The notes: generated by a model from the sequence alone, not told the origin. 64,000 bases of DNA from Streptomyces naganishii JCM 4654 (GCF_014650575.1 NZ_BMVF01000007.1:391091-455090); one strand, 5' to 3'; shown: positions 36,094-46,688, numbered from the stretch's first letter. Program-made: numbers and translations.

Positions 36094-36244
36094 ACTCCCC
36101 TCTGCGGGATTCCCCGGAGGGACCCGCGCGTTAGGGTCCATGAATACGAGGGCAGGGGAGTCCCCGAACAGCGCCGGACGGCCCCACGCCCCGGCAGTAC
36201 ACGTGAGACGGCCCGGCGCCGTCGTAAGACGAGCAGGTGGATAC

Positions 36245-36862
36245 GTGACGAATCTGATGCCCTCCGCCGCCGGCGAGCCTTCCATCGGTGGTGGCCTCGG
36301 CGACCAGGTCTACAACCGGCTGCTCAACGAGCGGATCATCTTCCTCGGCCAGCCGGTCGACGACGACATCGCGAACAAGATCACCGCACAGCTGCTGCTC
36401 CTTGCCGCCGACCCGGACAAGGACATCTACCTGTACATCAACAGCCCCGGCGGCTCGATCACGGCCGGCATGGCGATCTACGACACCATGCAGTACATCA
36501 AGAACGACGTGGTGACGATCGCCATGGGCCTGGCGGCCTCGATGGGCCAGTTCCTGCTCAGCGCGGGCACCCCCGGCAAGCGCTTCGCGCTGCCGAACGC
36601 CGAGATCCTGATCCACCAGCCCTCCGCGGGCCTGGCCGGCTCGGCCTCGGACATCAAGATCCACGCCGAGCGGCTGCTGCACACCAAGAAGCGCATGGCC
36701 GAGCTCACCGCCCACCACACGGGCCAGACGGTCGAGCAGATCACCCGCGACTCGGACCGCGACCGCTGGTTCGACGCCCACGAGGCCAAGGAGTACGGCC
36801 TCATCGACGAGGTCATGGACTCGGCCGCCGCCATGCCGGGCGGTGGCGGCACCGGGGCCTGA
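36245..36862 (+). CDS. clpP1: ATP-dependent Clp protease proteolytic subunit ClpP1
   Basis: This 205-residue serine peptidase assembles into the barrel chamber fed by ClpX or ClpC. The catalytic serine is in [10 protein letters not shown] (about Ser99), the histidine in ILIHQPSAG (about His124) and the aspartate in [10 protein letters not shown] (about Asp173). GTG 36245 follows AGGTGG. Longer in-frame starts exist upstream (ATG 36139), but a -10-like element at about 36133 would put the transcript start after them. It is followed by clpP2 in an operon. In S. lividans clpP1 is controlled by ClgR. Confidence 0.95.
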   Translation: MTNLMPSAAGEPSIGGGLGDQVYNRLLNERIIFLGQPVDDDIANKITAQLLLLAADPDKDIYLYINSPGGSITAGMAIYDTMQYIKNDVVTIAMGLAASMGQFLLSAGTPGKRFALPNAEILIHQPSAGLAGSASDIKIHAERLLHTKKRMAELTAHHTGQTVEQITRDSDRDRWFDAHEAKEYGLIDEVMDSAAAMPGGGGTGA

Positions 36863-36945
36863 GCCGCACGAGGGGGCCCGCGGCCCCCTCCCACGCAGCC
36901 CAGCCAGCCCCCAGCCGACCGCCCAGCCCCTTTCCAGGAGACACC

Positions 36946-37626
36946 GTGAACGACTTCCCCGGCAGCGGCCTCTACGACCGTGCGCGCGCCGAGTACACCG
37001 GCCCCACGGCCGAGTCCCGCTACGTCATCCCGCGCTTCGTGGAGCGCACCTCCCAGGGCATCCGCGAGTACGACCCGTACGCGAAGCTCTTCGAGGAGCG
37101 CGTGATCTTCCTCGGCGTCCAGATCGACGACGCCTCCGCCAACGACGTCATGGCGCAGCTGCTGTGCCTGGAGTCGATGGACCCCGACCGGGACATCTCG
37201 GTCTACATCAACAGCCCCGGCGGCTCCTTCACGGCGCTGACGGCCATCTACGACACGATGCAGTTCGTCAAGCCGGACATCCAGACGGTGTGCATGGGCC
37301 AGGCGGCCTCCGCCGCCGCCGTCCTGCTGGCCGCCGGCACCCCCGGCAAGCGCATGGCTCTGCCGAACGCGCGCGTGCTGATCCACCAGCCCTACAGCGA
37401 GACCGGCCGCGGCCAGGTCTCCGACCTGGAGATCGCCGCCAACGAGATCCTCCGGATGCGCTCGCAGCTGGAGGAGATGCTGGCCAAGCACTCCACCACG
37501 CCGATCGAGAAGATCCGCGAGGACATCGAGCGCGACAAGATCCTCACGGCCGAGGAAGCGCTGTCGTACGGCCTGATCGACCAGATCATTTCCACCCGGA
37601 AGATGAACAACGCGTCGGTGCGCTGA
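36946..37626 (+). CDS. clpP2: ATP-dependent Clp protease proteolytic subunit ClpP2
   Basis: This 226-residue subunit is the partner of ClpP1 in the mixed Clp barrel. The catalytic triad is visible: [11 protein letters not shown] (Ser), VLIHQPYSE (His) and [13 protein letters not shown] (Asp). The N-terminus has the longer propeptide-like extension usual for ClpP2 ([20 protein letters not shown]). GTG 36946 follows CCAGGAG. It starts 83 bases after clpP1 without a clear terminator, so the two are co-transcribed. Confidence 0.96.
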   Translation: MNDFPGSGLYDRARAEYTGPTAESRYVIPRFVERTSQGIREYDPYAKLFEERVIFLGVQIDDASANDVMAQLLCLESMDPDRDISVYINSPGGSFTALTAIYDTMQFVKPDIQTVCMGQAASAAAVLLAAGTPGKRMALPNARVLIHQPYSETGRGQVSDLEIAANEILRMRSQLEEMLAKHSTTPIEKIREDIERDKILTAEEALSYGLIDQIISTRKMNNASVR

Positions 37627-37651
37627 CGCTGACGCGCACGCGTCCGCCGCT

Positions 37652-37689
37652 CCTTGGCACGGGCCACGCGGAAGTGAACCGTGCCAAGG
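37652..37689 (+). terminator. Hairpin between clpP2 and clpX
   Basis: A perfect 11-bp stem CCTTGGCACGG/CCGTGCCAAGG (37652-37662 with 37679-37689) and a 16-base loop. It may end or attenuate the clpP1P2 transcript before clpX. Confidence 0.55.
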
Positions 37690-37786
37690 GGGGCCCGAAC
37701 GAGGGGCCCGGCAAGGTACCGTCGACATAAGGCAGCACCAGGAGCCGCTGGACCTAGGCGTCTCCCAGGCGAAGGGGAAGCACACC

Positions 37787-39073
37787 GTGGCACGCATCGG
37801 TGACGGCGGCGATCTGCTCAAGTGCTCGTTCTGCGGCAAGAGCCAGAAGCAGGTCAAGAAGCTCATCGCAGGGCCCGGTGTGTACATCTGCGACGAGTGC
37901 ATCGATCTCTGCAACGAGATCATCGAGGAGGAGCTCGCCGAGACGAGCGAGGTGCGCTGGGAGGAACTGCCCAAGCCCCGCGAGATCTACGAGTTCCTCG
38001 ACGGGTACGTGGTCGGCCAGGAGGCCGCCAAGAAGGCCCTGTCGGTCGCGGTCTACAACCACTACAAGCGCGTCCAGGCCGGGGAGAACGGCGGCGGCCA
38101 GGGCCGCGAGGACGCCATCGAGCTGGCCAAGTCCAACATCCTGCTGCTCGGGCCCACGGGCTCCGGCAAGACCCTGCTCGCCCAGACCCTGGCCCGGATG
38201 CTCAACGTGCCGTTCGCGATCGCCGACGCCACCGCGCTGACCGAGGCCGGCTATGTGGGCGAGGACGTCGAGAACATCCTCCTGAAGCTGATCCAGGCGG
38301 CCGACTACGACGTCAAGAAGGCCGAGACCGGGATCATCTACATCGACGAGATCGACAAGGTCGCCCGCAAGAGCGAGAACCCCTCGATCACCCGTGACGT
38401 GTCCGGCGAGGGCGTGCAGCAGGCGCTGCTGAAGATCCTCGAGGGCACCACCGCCTCCGTGCCGCCGCAGGGCGGCCGCAAGCACCCGCACCAGGAGTTC
38501 ATCCAGATCGACACGACGAACGTGCTGTTCATCGTGGGCGGTGCCTTCGCCGGCCTGGAGAAGATCATCGAGGGGCGCGCGGGCGCCAAGGGCATCGGCT
38601 TCGGCGCCACGATCCGCTCCAAGCGGGAGCTGGAGGCCAAGGACCAGTTCGAGGACGTCATGCCCGAGGACCTGGTCAAGTTCGGCATGATCCCCGAGTT
38701 CATCGGCCGTCTCCCGGTCATCACCTCGGTCCACAACCTGGACCGCGAGGCCCTGCTGAAGATCCTCGTCGAGCCGCGCAACGCGCTGGTGAAGCAGTAC
38801 CAACGTCTTTTCGAACTCGACGGTGTCGAGCTGGACTTCGAGCGCGAGGCGCTGGAGGCCATCGCCGACCAGGCCATCCTCCGCCAGACCGGCGCGCGCG
38901 GACTGCGCGCCATCATGGAGGAGGTCCTGATGTCGGTGATGTACGAGGTCCCGTCCCGCAAGGACGTGGCCCGCGTCGTCATCACCGCCGACGTCGTCCA
39001 CTCCAACGTCAACCCCACCCTCATCCCGAGGGACGCGCGCGGCCGCGGCCCGGGCGAGCAGAAGACGGCGTAG
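37787..39073 (+). CDS. clpX: ATP-dependent Clp protease ATP-binding subunit ClpX
   Basis: This 428-residue hexameric AAA+ unfoldase delivers tagged proteins to ClpP. The N-terminal C4 zinc domain ([10 protein letters not shown]...CDECIDLC, residues 15-45) binds adaptors. Walker A is [11 protein letters not shown], Walker [10 protein letters not shown], the pore loop GYVGED, and the ClpP-docking IGF loop corresponds to [12 protein letters not shown] 37787 follows GAAGGGGAAG. A 160-bp gap with a hairpin separates it from clpP2, so it probably also has its own promoter. Confidence 0.97.
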   Translation: MARIGDGGDLLKCSFCGKSQKQVKKLIAGPGVYICDECIDLCNEIIEEELAETSEVRWEELPKPREIYEFLDGYVVGQEAAKKALSVAVYNHYKRVQAGENGGGQGREDAIELAKSNILLLGPTGSGKTLLAQTLARMLNVPFAIADATALTEAGYVGEDVENILLKLIQAADYDVKKAETGIIYIDEIDKVARKSENPSITRDVSGEGVQQALLKILEGTTASVPPQGGRKHPHQEFIQIDTTNVLFIVGGAFAGLEKIIEGRAGAKGIGFGATIRSKRELEAKDQFEDVMPEDLVKFGMIPEFIGRLPVITSVHNLDREALLKILVEPRNALVKQYQRLFELDGVELDFEREALEAIADQAILRQTGARGLRAIMEEVLMSVMYEVPSRKDVARVVITADVVHSNVNPTLIPRDARGRGPGEQKTA

Positions 39074-39090
39074 CCGGACGGACGGGAAGC

Positions 39091-39137
39091 GAAAGGGAAG
39101 GGCCCGGCGCGCGGAACGCGCCGGGCCCTTCCCTTTC
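39091..39137. terminator. Very strong bidirectional terminator after clpX
   Basis: A perfect 21-bp stem (39091-39111 with 39117-39137) and a 5-base loop, between convergent genes. Confidence 0.92.
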
Positions 39138-39202
39138 GCCGTCAGGCCTCTTTTCGCCGTCAGGCCTCTTTTCGCCGTCAGGCCTCTTTTCGCGGTCAGG
39201 CC
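39137..39202. repeat. 18-bp tandem repeat carrying the neighbouring stop codon
   Basis: Three exact 18-bp units begin at 39137, 39155 and 39173, plus a partial copy (39191-39202) that contains the stop codon of the minus-strand gene. Each unit keeps the TGA and a T4 run. Confidence 0.85.
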
Positions 39203-40173
39203 TTGACGCGCACGTCGTTGCGGAGCTTCGCGGCGAGCGAGGCCGTGTCGTCGACCGAGCCGCCCTCACCGGAGGCCAGCGAGGCGAAGCTGAACGCGGA
39301 GACGTCGGCGACGGTGCTGTGGTCGCCCCAGATGCAGAAGGGCACCTTCATGGTCTTGACGCCGGTGGTCGACGCCGACGAGCGGGTGCTGTCGATCTGC
39401 GCCACCTGGCACTTCATGACGCCGTCGAAGCCCGCCGGGTGCATCGTCTGGGGGCTGCCCAGCAGCTTGCCCTTGGTCCCGTCGCCGCTCTTGTCCGACT
39501 CCGACTCCGACTTGACCTTGGCGAACGCCGCGTCCACGACCGCCTCGGGGTCGTCGATGGTGCCGTAGACACCGCTGAAGGAAAGGCTCTTGACCGTCAG
39601 GCCCGTTCCGGACTGGTACGAGGCACCCGCGTGCTTGGCGTTCTTCACGCCCCACTTCCGGAAGTCCGCCAGGTCGCTGTCGCTCATGTCGTCGGAGCTG
39701 GCGTTCGACTTCTTGGTGTACGTCCCGTTGATCACCGTCGCCGGTGTCGTCAGCTTGTGCGGGCCGTCGTCCGCGACGGAGCCGCTGCCGCCGCTTCCGC
39801 TCAGGACGAAGTACGCCCCCACCGCGATCGCCGCGACCACCGCCACGGCGCCGATGATCAGGCCGGTCTTCTTCTTGCCGCCGCCCGGCGCCGGGGGCTG
39901 GGGCACCGCGCCGTAGGGCTGCTGGCCGTACGGGGGCTGGCCGTAAGGCGGCTGCTGCTGGCCGTAGGGGCCGGCCTGCGGCGGCACGCCGGGGGGCTGC
40001 TGCGGGTAGCCGTAACCGGGCTGCGGCTGGGGCGGAGGGGCCTGCTGGGGGTAGCCATAGCCGGGCTGGGGAGCCTGGGGCGGCTGGCCGTACGGGCCCG
40101 GGCCTCCCGGCTGGCCGTACGGTCCGGGCTGCTGGGGCTGCCCGCCGTACGGGCCCGGCTGGTTGTAGCTCAT
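39196..40173 (-). CDS. Proline/glycine/glutamine-rich membrane-anchored protein, function unknown
   Basis: This 325-residue protein has an N-terminal 125-residue tail made of PGPYGQPP-like repeats (cytoplasmic, probably disordered) and one membrane helix (TGLIIGAVAVVAAIAVGAYF). A secreted domain of about 170 residues has two cysteines (MKCQVAQ, VPFCIWGD). The pattern matches a common actinobacterial group of unknown function. ATG 40173 follows GGAGGGGAA; a longer frame extends upstream without a site. The Pro-rich tail could scaffold other proteins. Confidence 0.75.
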   Translation of the reverse strand: MSYNQPGPYGGQPQQPGPYGQPGGPGPYGQPPQAPQPGYGYPQQAPPPQPQPGYGYPQQPPGVPPQAGPYGQQQPPYGQPPYGQQPYGAVPQPPAPGGGKKKTGLIIGAVAVVAAIAVGAYFVLSGSGGSGSVADDGPHKLTTPATVINGTYTKKSNASSDDMSDSDLADFRKWGVKNAKHAGASYQSGTGLTVKSLSFSGVYGTIDDPEAVVDAAFAKVKSESESDKSGDGTKGKLLGSPQTMHPAGFDGVMKCQVAQIDSTRSSASTTGVKTMKVPFCIWGDHSTVADVSAFSFASLASGEGGSVDDTASLAAKLRNDVRVKA

Positions 40174-40297
40174 TACTGGGTTCCCCTCCAGATGCTTATG
40201 TGTTCCTGACATCCTGGCGCAGGCACAGCGGGCCCATGGCGTCGGGGTGCGCACCGTTACAGAACAAATGCGGTTCGGGACGGCGCCGTGACACCTC

Positions 40298-40312
40298 TAA
40301 ACTGACCCCGTG
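40298..40312 (+). promoter_or_regulatory. -10 element and leaderless start of valS
   Basis: TAAACT (40298-40303) lies six bases before the GTG start (40310), so transcription should begin at the start codon. No ribosome-binding site is present. Confidence 0.65.
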
Positions 40313-42934
40313 ACCGAGAACGCTCAGCAGCAGCCAACAGCGCCCGACACCGAACTGCCGACCCAGTACGCGCCGGCCGACGTAGAGGGGCCGCTGTACG
40401 AGCGCTGGGTGGAGCGGGGTTACTTCGAGGCGGACGCCAAGAGCGACAAGCCTCCGTACACCATCGTCATCCCCCCGCCGAACGTCACGGGCAGCCTGCA
40501 CCTCGGGCACGCCTTCGAGCACACCCTCATCGACGCCCTCACGCGCCGCAAGCGCATGCAGGGCTTCGAGACGCTGTGGCAGCCCGGCATGGACCACGCC
40601 GGCATCGCCACGCAGAACGTCGTCGAGCGGGAACTCGCCAAGGAGGGCAAGTCCCGCCACGACCTCGGCCGCGAGGCGTTCGTCGAGCGCGTCTGGCGGT
40701 GGAAGGGCGAGTCCGGCGGCCAGATCAGCGGCCAGATGCGCCGTCTCGGCGACGGCGTCGCCTGGTCCCGCGAGCGCTTCACGATGGACGAGGGCCTCTC
40801 CCAGGCCGTCCAGACCATCTTCAAGCGGCTCTACGACGACGAGCTGATCTACCGCGCCGAGCGCATCATCAACTGGTGCCCGCGCTGCCTGACCGCGATC
40901 TCCGACATCGAGGTCGAGTACCAGGACGACGACGGCGAGCTCGTCTCCATGACGTACGGCGAGGGTGACGACACCATCGTCGTTGCCACCACCCGCGCCG
41001 AGACCATGCTCGGCGACACGGCCGTCGCCGTCCACCCGGAGGACGAGCGCTACAAGCACCTGGTCGGCAGGCTCATCAAGCTGCCGCTGACCGACCGCTC
41101 CATCCCGGTCGTCGCCGACGAGCACGTCGACCCCGAGTTCGGCACCGGCGCCGTCAAGGTGACCCCGGCGCACGACCCGAACGACTTCGAGATCGGCCAG
41201 CGCCACGGCCTGCCGTCCATCGCCGTGATGGACGAGCACGCCGTCATCACCGCGCACGGCCCCTTCCAGGGCCTGGACCGCCTGGAGGCCCGCTCCGCCA
41301 TCGTCGCCGCGCTGCGCGCCGAGGGCCGGATCGTCGCCGAGAAGCGGCCCTACGTCCACTCCGTCGGCCACTGCTCGCGCTGCAAGACCACGATCGAGCC
41401 GCGCCTGTCCATGCAGTGGTGGGTCAAGGTCGGCCCGCTGGCCAAGGCCGCCGGTGACGCGGTCCGCGAGGGCAAGGTCAAGATCCATCCCCAGGAGATG
41501 GAGAAGCGCTACTTCGACTGGGTCGACAACCTCCACGACTGGTGCATCTCACGCCAGTTGTGGTGGGGCCACCGCATCCCGGTCTGGTACGGCCCGGACG
41601 GCGAGGTCGTCTGCGTCGGCCCCGACGAGGAACCGCCGAGCGGCGAGGGCTGGCACCAGGACACCGACGTCCTCGACACCTGGTTCTCCTCCGGCCTGTG
41701 GCCCTTCTCCACCCTCGGCTGGCCCGAGCGGACCGAGTCGCTCGCGAAGTTCTACCCGAACTCCGTCCTGGTCACCGGCTACGACATCCTGTTCTTCTGG
41801 GTCGCCCGGATGATGATGTTCGGCCTGTACGCGATGGACGGCACCCCGCCGTTCCACACCATCGCCCTGCACGGCATGGTCCGCGACCAGTTCGGCAAGA
41901 AGATGTCGAAGTCCTTCGGCAACGCGGTCAACCCGCTGGACTGGATGGACAAGTACGGCTCCGACGCCCTGCGCTTCACCCTCGCCCGCGGCGCCAACCC
42001 CGGCGTCGACGTGCCGATCGGCGAGGACTGGGTCCAGGGCTCGCGCAACTTCGCCAACAAGATCTGGAACGCCACCCGCTTCGCGCTGATGAACGGCGCC
42101 ACGGTGGACGGCCCGCTGCCCGACGCCTCCCGGATGTCGGCCACCGACCGCTGGATCCTGTCCCGCCTGAACTCCGTCGTCGCCGAAGTCGACGCGTACT
42201 ACGACGACTTCCAGTTCGCCAAGCTCTCCGACGCCCTCTTCCACTTCGCCTGGGACGAGGTCTTCGACTGGTACGTCGAGCTGTCCAAGACGACGTTCCA
42301 GGCGGGCGGCGAGCCGGCCGAGGTCTCCAAGCGGGTCCTCGGCGAGGTCCTCGACGTCACGCTGCGGCTGCTCCACCCGGTCGTCCCCTTCGTCACCGAG
42401 ACCCTGTGGACGACGCTGACCGGCGGCGAGTCGGTCGTGATCGCCGACTGGCCGGCCGACAGCGGCTTCCGGGACGCGGACGCGGAGCGGGAGATCGGCA
42501 CGCTCCAGTCCGTGATCACCGAGGTCCGCCGCTTCCGCGCCGACCAGGGCCTTCAGCCCGGCCAGCGGGTCCCGGCCCGGCTGGTGCTGGAGGGCACCGC
42601 GCTCGCCCCGCACGAGGCGGCCATCCGCCAGCTGCTCCGCCTCCAGCCGGAGGGCGACTCCTTCACGGCCACCGCGACCCTCCCGGTCGCCGGTGCCGAG
42701 GTCGCCCTCGACCTGTCCGGCACCATCGACGTGGCCGCCGAGCGCAAGCGCCTCGCCAAGGACCTGGCGGCGGCCGAGAAGGAGAAGGCCCAGGCGAACG
42801 CCAAGCTCGGCAACGAGGCGTTCCTGTCGAAGGCCCCCGACCAGGTGGTGGAGAAGATCCGCACGCGCCTGGCGAAGGCGGAGGAGGACATCGAGAGGAT
42901 CCAGGCCCAGCTGGAGAGGCTGCCCGGGCAGTAG
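40310..42934 (+). CDS. valS: Valyl-tRNA synthetase
   Basis: This 874-residue class I aminoacyl-tRNA synthetase charges tRNA-Val. The HIGH-like motif is HLGH in [15 protein letters not shown] (residues 64-67), and KMSKS is in [10 protein letters not shown] (about residue 531). The editing domain lies between ([17 protein letters not shown] and [16 protein letters not shown]). The C-terminal coiled coil ([20 protein letters not shown]) is intact. The GTG start is leaderless, with TAAACT six bases upstream, the same arrangement as folC. No T-box leader is visible. Confidence 0.97.
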   Translation: MTENAQQQPTAPDTELPTQYAPADVEGPLYERWVERGYFEADAKSDKPPYTIVIPPPNVTGSLHLGHAFEHTLIDALTRRKRMQGFETLWQPGMDHAGIATQNVVERELAKEGKSRHDLGREAFVERVWRWKGESGGQISGQMRRLGDGVAWSRERFTMDEGLSQAVQTIFKRLYDDELIYRAERIINWCPRCLTAISDIEVEYQDDDGELVSMTYGEGDDTIVVATTRAETMLGDTAVAVHPEDERYKHLVGRLIKLPLTDRSIPVVADEHVDPEFGTGAVKVTPAHDPNDFEIGQRHGLPSIAVMDEHAVITAHGPFQGLDRLEARSAIVAALRAEGRIVAEKRPYVHSVGHCSRCKTTIEPRLSMQWWVKVGPLAKAAGDAVREGKVKIHPQEMEKRYFDWVDNLHDWCISRQLWWGHRIPVWYGPDGEVVCVGPDEEPPSGEGWHQDTDVLDTWFSSGLWPFSTLGWPERTESLAKFYPNSVLVTGYDILFFWVARMMMFGLYAMDGTPPFHTIALHGMVRDQFGKKMSKSFGNAVNPLDWMDKYGSDALRFTLARGANPGVDVPIGEDWVQGSRNFANKIWNATRFALMNGATVDGPLPDASRMSATDRWILSRLNSVVAEVDAYYDDFQFAKLSDALFHFAWDEVFDWYVELSKTTFQAGGEPAEVSKRVLGEVLDVTLRLLHPVVPFVTETLWTTLTGGESVVIADWPADSGFRDADAEREIGTLQSVITEVRRFRADQGLQPGQRVPARLVLEGTALAPHEAAIRQLLRLQPEGDSFTATATLPVAGAEVALDLSGTIDVAAERKRLAKDLAAAEKEKAQANAKLGNEAFLSKAPDQVVEKIRTRLAKAEEDIERIQAQLERLPGQ

Positions 42935-42946
42935 CCGGCCTCCCAG

Positions 42947-42991
42947 GGGCGCGGGGAGCGCGCGACCGGACACACCGGCCTCCCCGCGCCC
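42947..42991 (+). terminator. Terminator of valS
   Basis: A perfect 11-bp stem (42947-42957 with 42981-42991) with a 23-base loop. Confidence 0.6.
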
Positions 42992-43031
42992 GCCGGGCGG
43001 GACCAGCCGCCCCTTGCCCCGGGCGCACCCC

Positions 43032-43046
43032 TAAACTGGCCCTGTG
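43032..43046 (+). promoter_or_regulatory. -10 element and leaderless start of folC
   Basis: TAAACT (43032-43037) lies six bases before GTG 43044, identical in sequence and spacing to the valS start. Confidence 0.65.
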
Positions 43047-44528
43047 AGTGAAAGCGACCCCTTCGACGAGATCATCGCCGCCGAGACCGACCGCGACCCC
43101 GATCTCGCCGTCATCGAGGCGGGCAGCCGCACCCTGCGCACGCAGGGCGGCCCGCCGCAGGCAGACGTGCCCGCCCGCCCCGAGGACCCGGAGGTCGACG
43201 AGGCGCTCCGCGAGGTCGAGGCGGACCTCGCCACCCGCTGGGGCGAGACCAAGCTGGAGCCCTCGGTCAGCAGGATCGCCGCGCTGATGGACGTGCTGGG
43301 CGAGCCGCAGCGGTCGTACCCCTCCATCCACATCACCGGCACCAACGGCAAGACCTCCACCGCCCGCATGATCGAGTCCCTGCTGGGCGCCTTCGAACTG
43401 CGCACCGGCCGGTACACCTCCCCGCACGTGCAGTCGGTCACCGAGCGGATCAGCCTGGACGGCGCTCCCGTCTCCGCCGAGCGGTTCGTGGAGACCTACC
43501 GGGACATCAAGCCGTACATCGAGATGGTCGACGCCTCGCAGGAGTACCGGCTGTCCTTCTTCGAGGTGCTCACCGGCATGGCGTACGCCGCCTTCGCCGA
43601 CGCGCCGGTGGACGTGGCCGTCGTCGAGGTGGGCATGGGCGGCAGCTGGGACGCCACCAACGTCATCGACGGCGATGTCGCCGTCGTGACCCCCATCGAC
43701 CTGGACCACACCGACCGGCTCGGCTCCACGCCCGGGGAGATCGCCGGGGAGAAGTCCGGCATCATCAAGCAGGGCGCCACGGTGATCATGGCCCAGCAGC
43801 CGGTGGACGCCGCCCAGGTGCTGCTGAAGAAGGCCGTCGAGACCGACGCGACCGTGGCCCGCGAGGGGCTGGAGTTCGGTGTCGTCTCCCGGCAGGTGGC
43901 CGTGGGCGGGCAGCTTCTGACCCTGCGCGGGCTGGGCGGCGAGTACACCGACGTGTACCTGCCGCTGTACGGCGCCCACCAGGCGCACAACGCGGCCGTG
44001 GCGCTCGCCGCCGTGGAGGCGTTCTTCGGGGTCGGGGCGCAGCGCGCCGAGCCGCTGGACGTGGACGCGGTGCGCAAGGCGTTCGCGTCGGTGTCCTCGC
44101 CGGGCAGGCTGGAGATCGTGCGCCGCTCGCCGACCGTGGTGCTGGACGCCGCGCACAACCCGGCGGGCGCGCGGGTGACCGCCGAGGCGGTCCAGGAGGC
44201 CTTCGACTTCAGCCGGCTGATCGGCGTGGTCGGGGCCAGCGGCGACAAGAACGTGCGCGGTCTCCTCGAGGCCTTCGAGCCGGTCTTCGCGGAGGTCGTC
44301 GTCACGCAGAACTCCAGCCACCGCGCCATGGACGCCGACGAGCTGGCCGGGATCGCCGTGGAGGTGTTCGGCGAGGACCGCGTCCAGGTCGAGCCGCGGC
44401 TGCCGGACGCGCTGGAGGCCGCGATCACGCTCGCCGAGGAGGAGGGCGAGTTCGCCGGCGGCGGTGTGCTGGTCACCGGGTCCGTCATCACCGTCGGTGA
44501 GGCCCGGCTGCTTCTCGGGAAGGGCTGA
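43044..44528 (+). CDS. folC: Folylpolyglutamate synthase / dihydrofolate synthase
   Basis: This 494-residue ATP-dependent ligase adds glutamate to folates and dihydropteroate. The P-loop is ITGTNGKTSTARMIES (about residue 99), followed by GRYTSPHVQSVTERI, VVEVGMGGSWDATNV and LDAAHNPAGA. An acidic N-terminal extension of about 45 residues precedes the conserved part. The gene has its own leaderless-type promoter. A DUF4233 membrane protein gene follows six bases after its stop, a pairing conserved in actinobacteria. Confidence 0.96.
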   Translation: MSESDPFDEIIAAETDRDPDLAVIEAGSRTLRTQGGPPQADVPARPEDPEVDEALREVEADLATRWGETKLEPSVSRIAALMDVLGEPQRSYPSIHITGTNGKTSTARMIESLLGAFELRTGRYTSPHVQSVTERISLDGAPVSAERFVETYRDIKPYIEMVDASQEYRLSFFEVLTGMAYAAFADAPVDVAVVEVGMGGSWDATNVIDGDVAVVTPIDLDHTDRLGSTPGEIAGEKSGIIKQGATVIMAQQPVDAAQVLLKKAVETDATVAREGLEFGVVSRQVAVGGQLLTLRGLGGEYTDVYLPLYGAHQAHNAAVALAAVEAFFGVGAQRAEPLDVDAVRKAFASVSSPGRLEIVRRSPTVVLDAAHNPAGARVTAEAVQEAFDFSRLIGVVGASGDKNVRGLLEAFEPVFAEVVVTQNSSHRAMDADELAGIAVEVFGEDRVQVEPRLPDALEAAITLAEEEGEFAGGGVLVTGSVITVGEARLLLGKG

Positions 44529-44534
44529 CTTGCG

Positions 44535-44900
44535 GTGCGTACGCTCTGTTCCTCGACGCTGATCGGCGAGTTCTTCGTCATCGGCTTCGCCGCGCTGGTC
44601 GCGATGAAGGACCCCGGCCTGTCCACGACCGCGGTCTGGACGGTCAGCGGCGTCGCCATGCTGCTGTGCGTGCTGCTGTGCGGCATGCTGAACCGGCCCG
44701 GCGGCGTCGCACTCGGCTGGGCCCTGCAGATCGCGCTGATCGCCTCCGGCCTCGCGGTGCCGACGATGTACTTCATGGGCGCGGTGTTCGCGGCGCTGTG
44801 GTGGGCCTCGGTGCACTTCGGGCGGAAGGTCGATGAGGCGAAGGCGAGATTCGCGGCGCAGGCCGCCGAGGCCGGCCCGTCCGGCTCCGTTTCCGGCTGA
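44535..44900 (+). CDS. DUF4233 small membrane protein
   Basis: This 121-residue protein has four membrane helices: IGEFFVIGFAALVAMK, AVWTVSGVAMLLCVLLCG, ALGWALQIALIASGLAV and TMYFMGAVFAALWWASV. It ends in a charged/Ala-rich tail. The family is recognised by its position directly after folC in actinobacteria; its function is unknown. GTG 44535 starts six bases after folC, so it is co-translated. ndk follows 75 bases later. Confidence 0.85.
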   Translation: MRTLCSSTLIGEFFVIGFAALVAMKDPGLSTTAVWTVSGVAMLLCVLLCGMLNRPGGVALGWALQIALIASGLAVPTMYFMGAVFAALWWASVHFGRKVDEAKARFAAQAAEAGPSGSVSG

Positions 44901-44975
44901 CGCGGCGTGACAGGGCCGCGGACACGCCCTGTAACCTCGTCCCACCGCACGTCCTGTAAGGAGAAGGAGTCCCCC

Positions 44976-45389
44976 GTGACCCAGCGCACCCTCGTCCTCC
45001 TCAAGCCCGACGCCGTCCGTCGTGGCCTGACCGGCGAGATCATCAGCCGTATCGAGCGCAAGGCCGGCTGGCAGATCACCGCGCTGGAGCTGCGCTCCCT
45101 GGACCAGGACACCCTGGAGCAGCACTACGGCGAGCACAAGGGCAAGCCCTTCTACGAGCCGCTGGTGGAGTTCATGTCCTCCGGCCCCGTCGTGGCCATG
45201 ATCGTCGAGGGTGAGCGGGTCGTCGAGGGCGTGCGCGCCCTGGCCGGTCCGACCGACCCGATCGCGGCGGCGCCCGGCTCGATCCGCGGCGACTACGGCG
45301 TGATCGTCCGGGAGAACCTGATCCACGCCTCCGACTCCGAGGAGTCCGCCGAGCGCGAGGTGAAGATCTTCTTCCCGGGTCGTGCCTGA
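44976..45389 (+). CDS. ndk: Nucleoside diphosphate kinase
   Basis: This 137-residue enzyme transfers the gamma phosphate between nucleotides via a phosphohistidine. It starts TQRTLVLLKPDAVRRGLTGE, and the active-site histidine is in ENLIHASDSEESAEREVKIF (the NxxHxSDS motif). The length is standard. GTG 44976 follows AAGGAGAAGGAG. A clear terminator separates it from mreB. Confidence 0.97.
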   Translation: MTQRTLVLLKPDAVRRGLTGEIISRIERKAGWQITALELRSLDQDTLEQHYGEHKGKPFYEPLVEFMSSGPVVAMIVEGERVVEGVRALAGPTDPIAAAPGSIRGDYGVIVRENLIHASDSEESAEREVKIFFPGRA

Positions 45390-45417
45390 CATACCGTCAG
45401 CTGATCATCCCGCCTGT

Positions 45418-45449
45418 ACAGGGCGGCCGTACACACCCGGCCGCCCTGT
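45418..45449 (+). terminator. Terminator of ndk
   Basis: A perfect 12-bp stem (45418-45429 with 45438-45449), 8-base loop. Confidence 0.85.
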
Positions 45450-45668
45450 CGCATAGGCGATGCCGATCGGGGGAACGCGTGCCCCCGATGGACCGTCTCC
45501 ACAAGCGAGGCGGTACGCCATCTGCTGACAATGGCGAAGACCCTCGCGCAGTGTTCGTGCAGGCGCGTCTACGATGGAAGCCTTCACGTCACAGCACCCA
45601 CCTCGCCGTACCTGAAATGCCCTCAAAAGCTCCCAGGGAAGGCCAGACGAATCCTGATGGGGAACTCA

Positions 45669-46688
45669 ATGTCGTTCATCGGCCGTGACATGGCTGTCGA
45701 CCTCGGGACCGCCAACACGCTGGTGTACGTCAGGGGTCGCGGGATCGTACTCAACGAGCCGTCCGTCGTCGCGATCAACACGAACACCGGTGGCATCCTC
45801 GCGGTCGGCGCCGAAGCGAAGAAGATGATCGGGCGCACCCCGGGCAACATCGTGGCCGTGCGTCCGCTGAAAGACGGCGTCATCGCGGACTTCGAGATCA
45901 CCGAGCGGATGCTCCGCTACTTCATCCTGAAGATCCACAAGCGGCGCTATCTGGCGCGTCCGCGGGTCGTGGTCTGCGTGCCCTCCGGCATCACCGGCGT
46001 CGAGCGCCGCGCCGTCATCGAGGCCTCCTCGCAGGCCGGCGCCCGCCAGGTGCACATCATCGAGGAGCCCATGGCCGCGGCCATCGGCTCCGGCCTGCCG
46101 GTCCACGAGGCCACGGGCAACATGGTGGTCGACATCGGCGGCGGCACCACGGAGGTCGCGGTCATCTCGCTCGGCGGCATCGTCACCGCCCAGTCCATCC
46201 GTGTCGCGGGCGACGAACTGGACAACGCGATCATCCAGCACGTCAAGAAGGAGTACAGCCTCCTGCTGGGCGAGCGGACGGCCGAGCAGATCAAGATCAC
46301 GATCGGTTCGGCGTACGACCTCGACTCCGACGAGCACACCGAAATCCGCGGCCGGGACCTGGTCTCCGGACTGCCCAAGACGGTCGTCATCTCGGCCGCC
46401 GAGGTCCGCAAGGCCATCGAGGAACCGGTCAACGCGATCGTCGACGCGGTCAAGACGACCCTCGACAAGTGCCCGCCGGAGCTGTCCGGCGACATCATGG
46501 ACCGAGGAATCGTTCTGACCGGCGGCGGGGCCCTGCTGCGCGGTCTGGACGAGCGGCTGCGCCGCGAGACCGGCATGCCGATCCACATCGCCGAGGACCC
46601 GCTGGACAGCGTGGCGCTCGGCTCCGGCAAGTGCGTCGAGGAATTCGAGGCGCTGCAGCAGGTGCTGGACGCCCAGCCGCGCAGATGA
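45669..46688 (+). CDS. mreB: Actin-like cell-shape protein MreB
   Basis: This 339-residue bacterial actin is needed in Streptomyces mainly for aerial hyphae and spore walls. Nucleotide-binding motifs are [11 protein letters not shown] (phosphate 1), [18 protein letters not shown] (phosphate 2) and [13 protein letters not shown] (adenosine). ATG 45669 ([10 protein letters not shown]) follows GGGGAA at six bases; the ATG four codons upstream is less likely. The 280-bp upstream region should carry its promoters. A 12-bp hairpin follows, so mreC may be transcribed partly on its own. Confidence 0.97.
   Translation: MSFIGRDMAVDLGTANTLVYVRGRGIVLNEPSVVAINTNTGGILAVGAEAKKMIGRTPGNIVAVRPLKDGVIADFEITERMLRYFILKIHKRRYLARPRVVVCVPSGITGVERRAVIEASSQAGARQVHIIEEPMAAAIGSGLPVHEATGNMVVDIGGGTTEVAVISLGGIVTAQSIRVAGDELDNAIIQHVKKEYSLLLGERTAEQIKITIGSAYDLDSDEHTEIRGRDLVSGLPKTVVISAAEVRKAIEEPVNAIVDAVKTTLDKCPPELSGDIMDRGIVLTGGGALLRGLDERLRRETGMPIHIAEDPLDSVALGSGKCVEEFEALQQVLDAQPRR

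Noticed and set aside
40196..40309. T-box leader in front of valS
   Set aside because: The start is leaderless, so there is no room for a leader RNA.
45479..45668. Small ORF between ndk and mreB
   Set aside because: No ribosome site and no coding-like codon bias; it lies in the mreB promoter region.
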